Origin: Aliitabrizicola sp041905595
Lineage (GTDB): Bacteria > Pseudomonadota > Alphaproteobacteria > Rhodobacterales > Rhodobacteraceae
DNA length: 64,000 nt
Direction of reading: 5' to 3'
Assembly: GCA_041905595.1 (NCBI GenBank)
Contig: JAYRKT010000009.1
Coordinates: 1-64,000, forward strand
Part shown: in pieces, positions 9,950-17,355 of the stretch
Layout: each line of letters opens with the position of its first letter
Position numbering within the stretch: position 1 is the first letter of the stretch
Program-made: the position numbers and the translations under genes
Notes under the pieces: generated by a model
Database searches by the model: none
Told to the model about the DNA's origin: nothing
What the model saw: the letters and a program-made list of their open reading frames with translations, nothing else

Positions 9950-10126
9950 TCAGGCCAGACGCTTTGCGATCATCATGCTGACCGGAATTGCGACGACGGC
10001 ACCCAGAACTGCCGATGCAATGATCGCCTTGGCCGTGAAGTATCCCATGGTCAGAACCGCGACGATTGCCATGCCGGCCAGACTTACGCTCGCCATCGAG
10101 TAAATCACCATCATCAGCCGTGTCAT
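9950..10126 (-). CDS. Small two-helix membrane protein (Rhodobacterales family, sometimes mislabelled CTP synthetase)
   Basis: A 58-codon frame begins MTRLMMVIYSMASVSLAGMA and consists almost wholly of two hydrophobic helices (about residues 5-28 and 32-53) ending AKRLA. AAGGGAG precedes the ATG by about 8 bases. Similar short proteins with the pattern MTRLMxVIYS...LTMGY recur in Rhodobacterales; from memory, databases often label them CTP synthetase although they have none of that enzyme's domains. Function unknown. It lies upstream of cytochrome b561 on the same strand, separated by the inverted repeat at 9897-9920. Confidence 0.72.
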   Translation of the reverse strand: MTRLMMVIYSMASVSLAGMAIVAVLTMGYFTAKAIIASAVLGAVVAIPVSMMIAKRLA

Positions 10127-10164
10127 GGCCGGACTCCCTTCAAATCGCTTTCAACGAATGTGAA

Positions 10165-10188
10165 AATGGCCCCGCGAGCGGGGCCATT
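10165..10188 (-). terminator. Terminator of the frcBCA operon
   Basis: AATGGCCCCG (10165-10174), loop of 4, CGGGGCCATT (10179-10188). On the minus strand it is followed by TTTCACATT. It lies 30 bp after the stop of frcA. Confidence 0.8.
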
Positions 10189-10217
10189 CCTTGATCCTTG
10201 TCAAAGGCGCAGCAATT

Positions 10218-10997
10218 TCAGGCAGCAACCGCCTCGCGCGGGGGTTCCTTCGCCCCGGTCATGAAGGCCACTGCATCCGACATCGTGTATTCCTTCGGAT
10301 TGATGATGCAGAGCCGCTTGCCCAGACGGTGGACATGGATGCGGTCGGCCACCTCGAAGACGTGCGGCATGTTGTGGCTGATGAGGACGATCGGCAGGCC
10401 GCGCCGCTTGACGTCGAGGATCAGTTCCAGCACGCGCCGGCTTTCCTTGACCCCGAGTGCCGCCGTCGGTTCGTCCATGATGACCACTTTCGAGCCGAAG
10501 GCTGCCGCACGAGCCACGGCCACGCCCTGACGCTGACCGCCGGACAGCGTTTCCACGGCCTGCCCGATATTCTGGATCGTCATCAGGCCGAGCTCGGTCA
10601 GCTTCTCGCGCGCCCGCTTCTCCATCGCGGGACGGTCGAGCATCCGGAACCAGGACCCAAGCGGACCGGCTTTGCGGATCTCCCGGCCGAGGAACATGTT
10701 GTCCGAGATCGACAGGGCCGGCGACAAGGCAAGGTTCTGGTACACCGTCTCGATGCCGGCATTGCGCGCCTGCATCGGGTTGGTGAAGTTCATTACTTGC
10801 CCGTCGAGGCGGATTTCGCCTTCATCCGGTGTAACCGCACCGCAGAGCGCCTTAATGAGCGTCGACTTGCCCGCTCCGTTGTCGCCGATGACCGCCAGGA
10901 TCTCGCCCGGCATCAGGTCGAAGTCGGCATTGTCGAGGGCGGTGACGCGGCCGTAGCGCTTGATCAGCCCTTTTGCCTGAAGAATGGGTTGAGCCAT
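10218..10997 (-). CDS. frcA: Sugar ABC transporter ATP-binding protein (FrcA-like)
   Basis: Energises fructose-type sugar import. The 259-residue product has Walker A GDNGAGKST, Q-loop, signature LSGGQRQGVAVARA, Walker B VVIMDEPTAAL and H-loop LISHNM. Unlike RbsA or MglA it has a single nucleotide-binding domain, as expected for FrcA. GAGGGGAGGAT before the ATG at 10997 sets the start; the frame is open to 11036. It is the last gene of frcB-frcC-frcA and is followed by a strong terminator. Confidence 0.88.
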   Translation of the reverse strand: MAQPILQAKGLIKRYGRVTALDNADFDLMPGEILAVIGDNGAGKSTLIKALCGAVTPDEGEIRLDGQVMNFTNPMQARNAGIETVYQNLALSPALSISDNMFLGREIRKAGPLGSWFRMLDRPAMEKRAREKLTELGLMTIQNIGQAVETLSGGQRQGVAVARAAAFGSKVVIMDEPTAALGVKESRRVLELILDVKRRGLPIVLISHNMPHVFEVADRIHVHRLGKRLCIINPKEYTMSDAVAFMTGAKEPPREAVAA

Positions 10998-11011
10998 GTT
11001 GTATCCTCCCC

Positions 11012-12073
11012 TCAGCCCGAGACCTTGCGGATCCATTGGTCCACCGCGACAGCGGCGATGATCAGGACGCCCGTCAGCAGAACCTTGTACTGCGGATCGG
11101 CGCCCATCATGTTGAGCCCCATGCTCATCACGCCCACGATCAGCGCCCCGAACAGGGTGCCAAGGATCGAGCCGCGACCACCGAAGAGCGAGATGCCCCC
11201 GATCACCGCCGCGGTGATGGCCTGCAGGTTGAAGTCCGTCACCACCGTCGACGGCGAAATCGAGCCGTTCCGGCCGATCGAGACCCAGGCTGCAAGGCCG
11301 GCGATCAGACCTGCCAGAGTATAGGTGGCGATCAGAACCTTGCCGGTACGGATCCCGGACAGTTCGGCCGCGTCCGGATCATCCCCAACAGCATAGATGT
11401 GCCGGCCGAAGGCGGTGTAGTTCAGCATGTACCACAGGACGATGTAGAGGACGATCATCGCCACGACACCGAGCGTCACGACCGCGCTGCCGACCTTGAA
11501 GCTGATCCCGAAGATATGGAGCCAGGGCGTCAGCGCCGTCAGATCCGCCTCGCGCAGGGTCTCGTTCGCGGAATAGATCAGGCAAATCGCCATGATGATA
11601 TTCCAGGTGCCGAGCGTCACGATGAAGGGCGGCAGCTTGAGCCGCGAGATCAGCACGCCGTTCACCAATCCCCAGAACCCCGCAATCAGGAAGCCCAGCA
11701 GGATCGCGAGGATGGCCGGCAGTTGATAGGCAATCACCGCATTCCCCATGATGACGAAGGAGAACACCATGATGACACCGATCGACAGGTCGATGCCGGC
11801 GGTCAGAACGACCAGCGTCTGCGCCGCGGCTAGGATGCCGACGACAGCGACTTGCTGCATGATCAGGGTCAGCGTGTAGGACGAGAAGAACTTCTCGCCC
11901 TTGGCAATTCCGAAGAAGATGATCAGCCCGATCAGGACGATCAGCGGCACCATCGCGGGGGCCGAGTGCAGGAAATGCTGGATGCGGTGCAGGAGCGACC
12001 GCTTTTCCTCGAAATGTGCGACCGTCGCCGCACTACCCGACAGAACCTTTTCGAATTCCTGTGGTTGGCTCAT
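11012..12073 (-). CDS. frcC: Sugar ABC transporter permease (FrcC-like)
   Basis: The 353-residue inner-membrane permease of the BPD_transp_2 (ribose/fructose) family has about ten hydrophobic segments after a 40-residue hydrophilic N-terminus. It carries the family signature around ALTAGIDLSIG and AVIGGISLFGGRGS. CAGGGAGGGGCG precedes the ATG at 12073, which is preferred over the ATG at 12187. It lies 14 bp upstream of frcA and 131 bp downstream of frcB, with two hairpins in the latter gap. Confidence 0.9.
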   Translation of the reverse strand: MSQPQEFEKVLSGSAATVAHFEEKRSLLHRIQHFLHSAPAMVPLIVLIGLIIFFGIAKGEKFFSSYTLTLIMQQVAVVGILAAAQTLVVLTAGIDLSIGVIMVFSFVIMGNAVIAYQLPAILAILLGFLIAGFWGLVNGVLISRLKLPPFIVTLGTWNIIMAICLIYSANETLREADLTALTPWLHIFGISFKVGSAVVTLGVVAMIVLYIVLWYMLNYTAFGRHIYAVGDDPDAAELSGIRTGKVLIATYTLAGLIAGLAAWVSIGRNGSISPSTVVTDFNLQAITAAVIGGISLFGGRGSILGTLFGALIVGVMSMGLNMMGADPQYKVLLTGVLIIAAVAVDQWIRKVSG

Positions 12074-12116
12074 TCGCCCCTCCCTGTCCCCATGGCGCAA
12101 TCGCGCGCACCTTGAC

Positions 12117-12184
12117 AAAAGGCGGCCCGAAAGCCGCCTTGCCTTCTCCCCTAGGGGGATCATGCCGGGGCGGATGCCCCGGCA
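12117..12184 (-). terminator. Double hairpin between frcB and frcC
   Basis: Just after frcB (reading minus), a first stem TGCCGGGG/CCCCGGCA (12163-12170, 12177-12184) is followed by a second, AAGGCGGC/GCCGCCTT (12119-12126, 12133-12140), which runs into TTTTG. The second has the form of an intrinsic terminator. Inside an operon, the expected effect is partial termination and mRNA stabilisation, giving more FrcB than FrcC/FrcA. Confidence 0.7.
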
Positions 12185-12204
12185 CAACGCTTATGTAGAT
12201 GGGC

Positions 12205-13233
12205 TCAGCCCCAGCAGAGCTCGGTGCCCTTGGCGGTGTCGATCGACGGGACGTCCTTGGCCGGCTTGTCGGTGACAAGGTTCACGCCGGTGTCGAAGAA
12301 CGACTTGCCGGGGGTCGGCTGCGGCTTCTCGCCGGTGGTCGCCCATTTCACGATCGCGTCGATCCCGAGAGCAGCCATCTGCAGCGGGTACTGCTGCGAG
12401 GTGGCGCCGATGATGCCTTCCTTGACCGACTTCACGCCCGGGCAGCCACCGTCGACCGAAACGATCAGAACGTCGTTCTCCTTGCCGACGGCCTTCAGCG
12501 CCTGATAGGCGCCGACGGCGGCCGGCTCGTTGATCGTGTGGATCACGTTGATGTCCGGGTCTTTCTGCAGAAGGTTCTCCATCGCCTTGCGGCCGCCTTC
12601 TTCGTTGCCGTTGGTCACGTCGTGGCCGACGATCCGGGGATCATCCTCGTCGCCGATCTTGTTGGCGTCCTTCGGGTCGATCCCGAAGCCGATCATGAAG
12701 CCCTGGTCGCGCAGCACGTCCACGGTCGGCTGCGACGGGGTCAGGTCGAGGAAGCCGATCTTGGCGGTCTTTGCGCCTTCGCCCATGGTCGCGGCGGCCC
12801 AAGCGCCGATCAGCTTGCCGGCTTCAAGGTTGTCGGTCGCGAAGGTCGCGTCGGCGGCATCGGCCGGATCAAGCGGCGTGTCGAGCGCGATCACCACCAT
12901 GCCAGCGGCCTGCGCCTTCTTCACCGAATCGACGATCGCCTTGGTGTCCGAGGCTGCGATCAGGATACCCTTAGCGCCGTCTGCGATACAGGCTTCGATC
13001 GCGGCGACCTGGCTGTCATGGTCTCCGTCAACCTTGCCGGCATAGGATTTCAGGGTCACACCCAGTTCTTTCGCCTTGGCTTCGGCGCCTTCCTTCATCT
13101 TCACGAAGAAGGGGTTGGTGTCGGTCTTGGTGATGAGGCAGGCGGTAATGTCGGCGGCCGAGGCCGAAGTGGCCGTCATCAATGCCGCAGTCGCGGCGCC
13201 CAGAATGAGTCCGCCAAGGGTGCTCTTGTGCAT
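12205..13233 (-). CDS. frcB: Fructose-type ABC transporter periplasmic binding protein
   Basis: The 342-residue periplasmic protein has a Sec signal peptide (MHKSTLGGLILGAATAALMT...SASA, cleaved near residue 27) followed by a type-I periplasmic sugar-binding fold: FFVKMKEGAEAKAKELGV, AIEACIADGAKGILI and VVIALDTPLDPADA. Its length and lack of homology to RbsB beyond the fold fit FrcB. GGAGGATAT precedes the ATG at 13233. It is divergent from a ROK regulator and is probably the first gene of frcBCA. Confidence 0.88.
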   Translation of the reverse strand: MHKSTLGGLILGAATAALMTATSASAADITACLITKTDTNPFFVKMKEGAEAKAKELGVTLKSYAGKVDGDHDSQVAAIEACIADGAKGILIAASDTKAIVDSVKKAQAAGMVVIALDTPLDPADAADATFATDNLEAGKLIGAWAAATMGEGAKTAKIGFLDLTPSQPTVDVLRDQGFMIGFGIDPKDANKIGDEDDPRIVGHDVTNGNEEGGRKAMENLLQKDPDINVIHTINEPAAVGAYQALKAVGKENDVLIVSVDGGCPGVKSVKEGIIGATSQQYPLQMAALGIDAIVKWATTGEKPQPTPGKSFFDTGVNLVTDKPAKDVPSIDTAKGTELCWG

Positions 13234-13321
13234 CACGGTATATCCTCCCGAATGATTGTCACGGCCACCCTTCCCGGCGGTCCGTCGCACGGCAGCTCCA
13301 TCTCCCCTGCCGCGCGGCCCT

Positions 13322-13405
13322 ACATGAACCCGATTCCATCCCCGCGTCAAGATAATTAAATCACTCTGAATTATTATTGACAGATTGCCTTCTACACCGC
13401 CAAAT
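13322..13405. promoter_or_regulatory. Divergent frcB/ROK promoter region with central operator
   Basis: An AT-rich inverted repeat ATAATT-N11-AATTAT (13352-13374) lies between two outward-facing promoters. For frcB (minus), TTGACG at 13345-13350 is 17 bp from TCATGT at 13322-13327. For the ROK gene (plus), TTGACA lies at 13377-13382, with only a weak -10 at about 13400. One regulator bound at the repeat could control both directions. Confidence 0.55.
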
Positions 13406-13446
13406 CCGGTCAGGGCCCGGCGCAAAACCGGGGCGAGGAGGAAGTC

Positions 13447-14670
13447 GTGACCACCATCGAGGACTTGACCGCGGATCGGGGTATTCCTGATCCGCCGCTC
13501 CTGCGGGGTTCGAACCAGAGCGGGATGCGCGCCTATAACGAGCGGCTCGTACTGTCTCTGGTGCGACGCGACGGTGCCCTTTCGAAATCCGACATCGCGC
13601 GGATGACCGGTCTGTCGGCGCAGACCGTTTCTGTCATCATGCGTGCGCTCGAGGCGGATGGCCTGCTTGCCCGGGGCGAGCCGGTTCGAGGCAAGATCGG
13701 ACAACCCTCCGTGCCGATGTCGCTTGCCGCCGACGGCGCTTATTTCTTCGGGCTCAAGTTCGGACGCAGATCGGTCGATCTGGTGCTGATCGACCTTCTC
13801 GGGCAGCCGGTCGCCCTCCGCCGCCAGACCTATCGCTATCCGTCGCCGGAGGCGGTGGTCGAGTTCGTCTTGAAAAACCTGCCTGCCTTGTCCGAAACGC
13901 TGACCATCGAGCAACGGCAACGGATTGGCGGGATGGGTGTCGCGATGCCATTCCAGCTGTGGAGTTGGGCGCAGCATATCGATGCGCCTCCCGGCGCACT
14001 TGATGTCTGGCAGGACTTCGACATCGCAGCCGCGCTTTCCGCGCTGTGCGAGATGCCCGTCTATGTCCAGAACGATGCCACCGCCGCCTGCGGCGCCGAA
14101 CTGGTTTTCGGCACAGGCGACCGGCCAAGAGACTTCCTCTATTTCTACATTGGCTTCTTCATCGGTGGCGGCCTTGTCCTGGACGGGCGGTTGTTTGCGG
14201 GGCGCACTGGCAATGCCGCAGCCGTCGGCCCCCTGCCGGTTCCCGGCCCGGATGGACGGATGCGCCGCCTGATGACCGTTGCTTCACTGTCGACGCTGGC
14301 CAGCAGCCTTCAGGACAGCGGGCAGGATCCGGACCAGTTGTGGGAGCAGCCGGGTCCATGGACGGTTCCCTCCGAGGTGTTGGACCGCTGGATCACCGGC
14401 GCGGCGGATGGATTGGCAAGTGCCACGCTCAGCGCCGCGACCCTGATCGAGATTGATACGGTGATGATCGACGGCTGGCTTCCCACCGAAATCCGCGACC
14501 GCCTCGTGGAGGCGACAAGGACGGCCTTCTATCGCCTCGACCTGGCAGGGGTGACCCAGCCTGTGATCCGGGCCGGCACAGTTGGTCCTCGGGCGCGCGA
14601 ACTGGGCGCCGCCGCGATTCCGCTGTCGCAACGCTTCCTTGTCGATCAGAGCGCCATGCTGAAAAGCTGA
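13447..14670 (+). CDS. ROK family transcriptional regulator
   Basis: The 407-residue product has an N-terminal winged helix-turn-helix (residues about 30-85, LSKSDIARMTGLSAQTVSVIMRALEADGL) followed by a ROK sugar-kinase-like domain. The start is GTG at 13447 with GAGGAGGAAG ahead. The usual ROK zinc motif (His...CxCGxxGC) is missing: where it is expected the protein reads AAVGPLPVPGPDGRMRR. This suggests a pure regulator without kinase activity. Divergence from frcB makes control of fructose uptake the best guess. Confidence 0.87.
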   Translation: MTTIEDLTADRGIPDPPLLRGSNQSGMRAYNERLVLSLVRRDGALSKSDIARMTGLSAQTVSVIMRALEADGLLARGEPVRGKIGQPSVPMSLAADGAYFFGLKFGRRSVDLVLIDLLGQPVALRRQTYRYPSPEAVVEFVLKNLPALSETLTIEQRQRIGGMGVAMPFQLWSWAQHIDAPPGALDVWQDFDIAAALSALCEMPVYVQNDATAACGAELVFGTGDRPRDFLYFYIGFFIGGGLVLDGRLFAGRTGNAAAVGPLPVPGPDGRMRRLMTVASLSTLASSLQDSGQDPDQLWEQPGPWTVPSEVLDRWITGAADGLASATLSAATLIEIDTVMIDGWLPTEIRDRLVEATRTAFYRLDLAGVTQPVIRAGTVGPRARELGAAAIPLSQRFLVDQSAMLKS

Positions 14671-14676
14671 TCCCGT

Positions 14677-15372
14677 TCAGACCGACACTGCGGCGCGAAG
14701 GTCCTCCTCGGAGAGATCGGTCTTCGTCCCTTGCATCGAGACCGCACCACGCTTGAGGACGTAGAACCGGTCGGCCAGCCCATAGGCGAAGTCGAAATAC
14801 TGCTCGACCAGGATGATCGCCATGTCCCCCTTTGAGCGTAGGTAGTCGATCACCCGGCCGATCTGCTGGATGATGTTGGGCTGGATGCCCTCGGTCGGCT
14901 CGTCGAGCAGCAATAGCTTCGGCCGCATGATCATGGCCCGCCCGATGGCAAGCTGCTGCTGCTGGCCGCCCGACAGGTCACCGCCGCGGCGGTTGGTCAT
15001 GTCCTTCAAGACGGGAAAGAGTTCGTAGATCTCGTCCGGGATGCGATGCTCGGATTTCGGCAGGACCGCAAAGCCGGTCTCGAGATTCTCCTTCACCGTC
15101 AGCAGCGGAAAGATCATCCGGCCCTGCGGGACGTAGCCCACGCCCCGCCGCGCCATGGCCTGCGGCGGCACCCGACCGACCTCTTCGCCATCCAGTTCCA
15201 GCGTTCCGCCCGACCGCGGATGCGTGCCCGAGATCGCCTTGAGAAGACTAGTCTTGCCGACTCCGTTGGTGCCGACAAGGCAGGTGACCTGCCCCTGCAA
15301 GGCCTCCATGCTGATCCCGTTGAGGATCTGCGAGCCGCCGTAGTGGAGGGTGAGGTTCTCGACCTTCAGCAT
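14677..15372 (-). CDS. urtE: Urea ABC transporter ATP-binding subunit UrtE
   Basis: The 231-residue LivF-type ATPase has Walker A GTNGVGKTSL, signature LSGGQQQQLAIGRAM and Walker B LLLLDEPTEGIQP. GGDLSGGQQQQLAIGRA and the five-gene order urtA-B-C-D-E distinguish it from amino-acid LivF. It couples ATP hydrolysis to urea (or short amide) import. It starts 3 bp after the stop of urtD and is the last gene of the operon. Confidence 0.9.
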   Translation of the reverse strand: MLKVENLTLHYGGSQILNGISMEALQGQVTCLVGTNGVGKTSLLKAISGTHPRSGGTLELDGEEVGRVPPQAMARRGVGYVPQGRMIFPLLTVKENLETGFAVLPKSEHRIPDEIYELFPVLKDMTNRRGGDLSGGQQQQLAIGRAMIMRPKLLLLDEPTEGIQPNIIQQIGRVIDYLRSKGDMAIILVEQYFDFAYGLADRFYVLKRGAVSMQGTKTDLSEEDLRAAVSV

Positions 15373-15375
15373 CGT

Positions 15376-16116
15376 TCAGCGCCCCAGATACACTTCGATC
15401 ACTTGCGGGTTCTGCGTGACGAAATCGAGCGAGCCTTCGGCAAGGACCGACCCCTCATGCAGCACCGTCACCCGGCAGTCGAGGCGGCGGACGAATTCCA
15501 TGTCATGCTCGACCACCACCACTGCCCGGGTCTTCGCCGCCTCGCGCAGCAGCGTCGTCGTGTGCTCGCGCTCGGCCAGCGTCATGCCCGCCGCAGGTTC
15601 GTCCACCAGCAGCAGCTTCGGCTCCTGCGCCAGCAGCATACCGATCTCCAGCCACTGCTTCTGGCCGTGGCTCAGTTCGCCGGACTTGCGGTCCAGATGG
15701 TCGGCGAGGCCGATTTCGCCCGCCAGCTCCTCGACCCTCGCATGGTCGGCCTTGGTCGGGCGGAAGAACAGGACCGGCACCGGTCCGCGCGGGCGCTTGA
15801 CCGCCATCATAAGGTTCTCGCTGACCAACTGGTCCTCGAACACCGTCGGGCGCTGGAACTTGCGACCGATCCCGACCTGCGCGATCCGGCTTTCGGACAT
15901 CTTCAGCAGCGACTGCGAGCGATCGCCCCAGACAACGCGACCGGTGTCGGGCCGCGTCTTGCCGGTCACGATATCCATGAAGGTGGTCTTGCCGGCCCCG
16001 TTCGGCCCGATGATCGCCCGCATTTCCTGCGGGCCGATGCGAAAGGACAGGTTGTTGATGGCGCGGAAGCCATCGAAGGTGACCGAGACACCGGAGACCT
16101 CAAGAAGCGAGTTCAT
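15376..16116 (-). CDS. urtD: Urea ABC transporter ATP-binding subunit UrtD
   Basis: The 246-residue LivG-type ATPase has Walker A GPNGAGKTTF, signature LSHGQKQWLEIGMLL (the SHGQKQWLEI form is characteristic of UrtD) and Walker B LLLVDEPAAGMT. Its ATG overlaps the stop of urtC by 4 bases, indicating translational coupling. Confidence 0.92.
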   Translation of the reverse strand: MNSLLEVSGVSVTFDGFRAINNLSFRIGPQEMRAIIGPNGAGKTTFMDIVTGKTRPDTGRVVWGDRSQSLLKMSESRIAQVGIGRKFQRPTVFEDQLVSENLMMAVKRPRGPVPVLFFRPTKADHARVEELAGEIGLADHLDRKSGELSHGQKQWLEIGMLLAQEPKLLLVDEPAAGMTLAEREHTTTLLREAAKTRAVVVVEHDMEFVRRLDCRVTVLHEGSVLAEGSLDFVTQNPQVIEVYLGR

Positions 16117-17354
16117 TCGACCGCCTCCTTCTCGCGGAGGGCTCCGTCATCGGGGCCGAGCGGTTCGCCCTTGCGGTCGGGGCTTTTCACCCCTTCGAAC
16201 CAGTCGAAGATTCCGCCGATGCCCTTGGGCGACACGATGGTTACGATGACGAAGGCGATGCCCAGCATGACCTGCCACCAGTCGACCCACTGGATGTCGT
16301 AGAAGCCGAGGTTGACGTCCGGCACGCGGCCGCCGGTGAACAGGCTTGAGACAAGGCTGACGAAGGCCGCGCCGATCACCGCGCCATAGAGCCGTCCCCT
16401 GCCCCCGATTGCAACCCAGACCGCCAGATAGACCGAGGCGATCGGCGCCATCTCGGCCGGGTTGATGATCCCGGCCTGCGGGTAGTAGAGCGCCCCCGCC
16501 AGACCGGCGAGTACCGCCGTCAGGGTGAAGACGAACAGCTTGAAGCCCTCGACCGGGTAACCCAGGAACCGCACCCGCGCCTCGTCATCGCGGATGCCGC
16601 GCAGGACCGAGCCGAATTTGCCCGAGACGATCCAGAAGCACAGCAGGTAAGCGAGGCCAAGCGCGGCGGCCGAGGCCCAGAAGAACCAGATCGAGATGTA
16701 GCTTTGCGGAATCGCGTCTGCACCCGGCAGGTTCTGCAAGCCCGACAGGCCGTTGTTGCCGCGCAGGCCGCTGTCGTTCTGGAAGAGCCACAGCGCCAAG
16801 GCGAGCGTCATCGCCTGCGTCAGGATCGAGAGGTACACGCCAGTCACCCGGCTGCGGAAGGCGAGCCAGCCGAAAACCAGCGCCAGCACGCCGGGAACGA
16901 TCACGACAAGCGCCAGTTGCGCCCAGAAGCTCGAGGCGAAGTACCAGATTGTCGGGAAAGTGTTGCCGCCGACCACGCCGAAGATCTGGACCGCGATCGC
17001 GTCGCGGATCTCTTCTGGCGTGGGCGGCAGGGCGGCATTGGCGAGCGAGGCCACCACGATGTCGCGGGTCCGCGCGTACATCAGCCACATGCCGATCATG
17101 TAGCCGCCCAGCCCGAAAAAGGCGAAATGCCCAAGGCTCAGGATGCCGGTGTAGCCCCAGACCAGATCCATCGCGAGCGCGATCAGGCACAGGCACAGCG
17201 TTTTGCCGAGGGTCTTGACGAAGGAGGCCGAGATCAGGCCCGGCCCGTAGGCTTCCGACATCAGCGTGACAGCCAAGGTGAACAGCGCCAGCACCCCGAG
17301 GAAGATCAGGACCGATGGGTGCTGGCGAAGGAAGGACGTGCGGGTGCTGGTCAT
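16113..17354 (-). CDS. urtC: Urea ABC transporter permease UrtC
   Basis: The 413-residue LivM-type permease has about ten membrane segments, including DLVWGYTGILSLGHFAFFGLGGYMIGMWLM and the late motif YLAVWVAIGGRGRLYGAVIGA. GCGGGAG precedes the ATG at 17354, preferred over the start at 17372. It overlaps urtD by 4 bases and lies directly behind urtB. A 40-residue hydrophilic C-terminus is rich in charged residues. Confidence 0.92.
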   Translation of the reverse strand: MTSTRTSFLRQHPSVLIFLGVLALFTLAVTLMSEAYGPGLISASFVKTLGKTLCLCLIALAMDLVWGYTGILSLGHFAFFGLGGYMIGMWLMYARTRDIVVASLANAALPPTPEEIRDAIAVQIFGVVGGNTFPTIWYFASSFWAQLALVVIVPGVLALVFGWLAFRSRVTGVYLSILTQAMTLALALWLFQNDSGLRGNNGLSGLQNLPGADAIPQSYISIWFFWASAAALGLAYLLCFWIVSGKFGSVLRGIRDDEARVRFLGYPVEGFKLFVFTLTAVLAGLAGALYYPQAGIINPAEMAPIASVYLAVWVAIGGRGRLYGAVIGAAFVSLVSSLFTGGRVPDVNLGFYDIQWVDWWQVMLGIAFVIVTIVSPKGIGGIFDWFEGVKSPDRKGEPLGPDDGALREKEAVE

Positions 17355-17355
17355 G

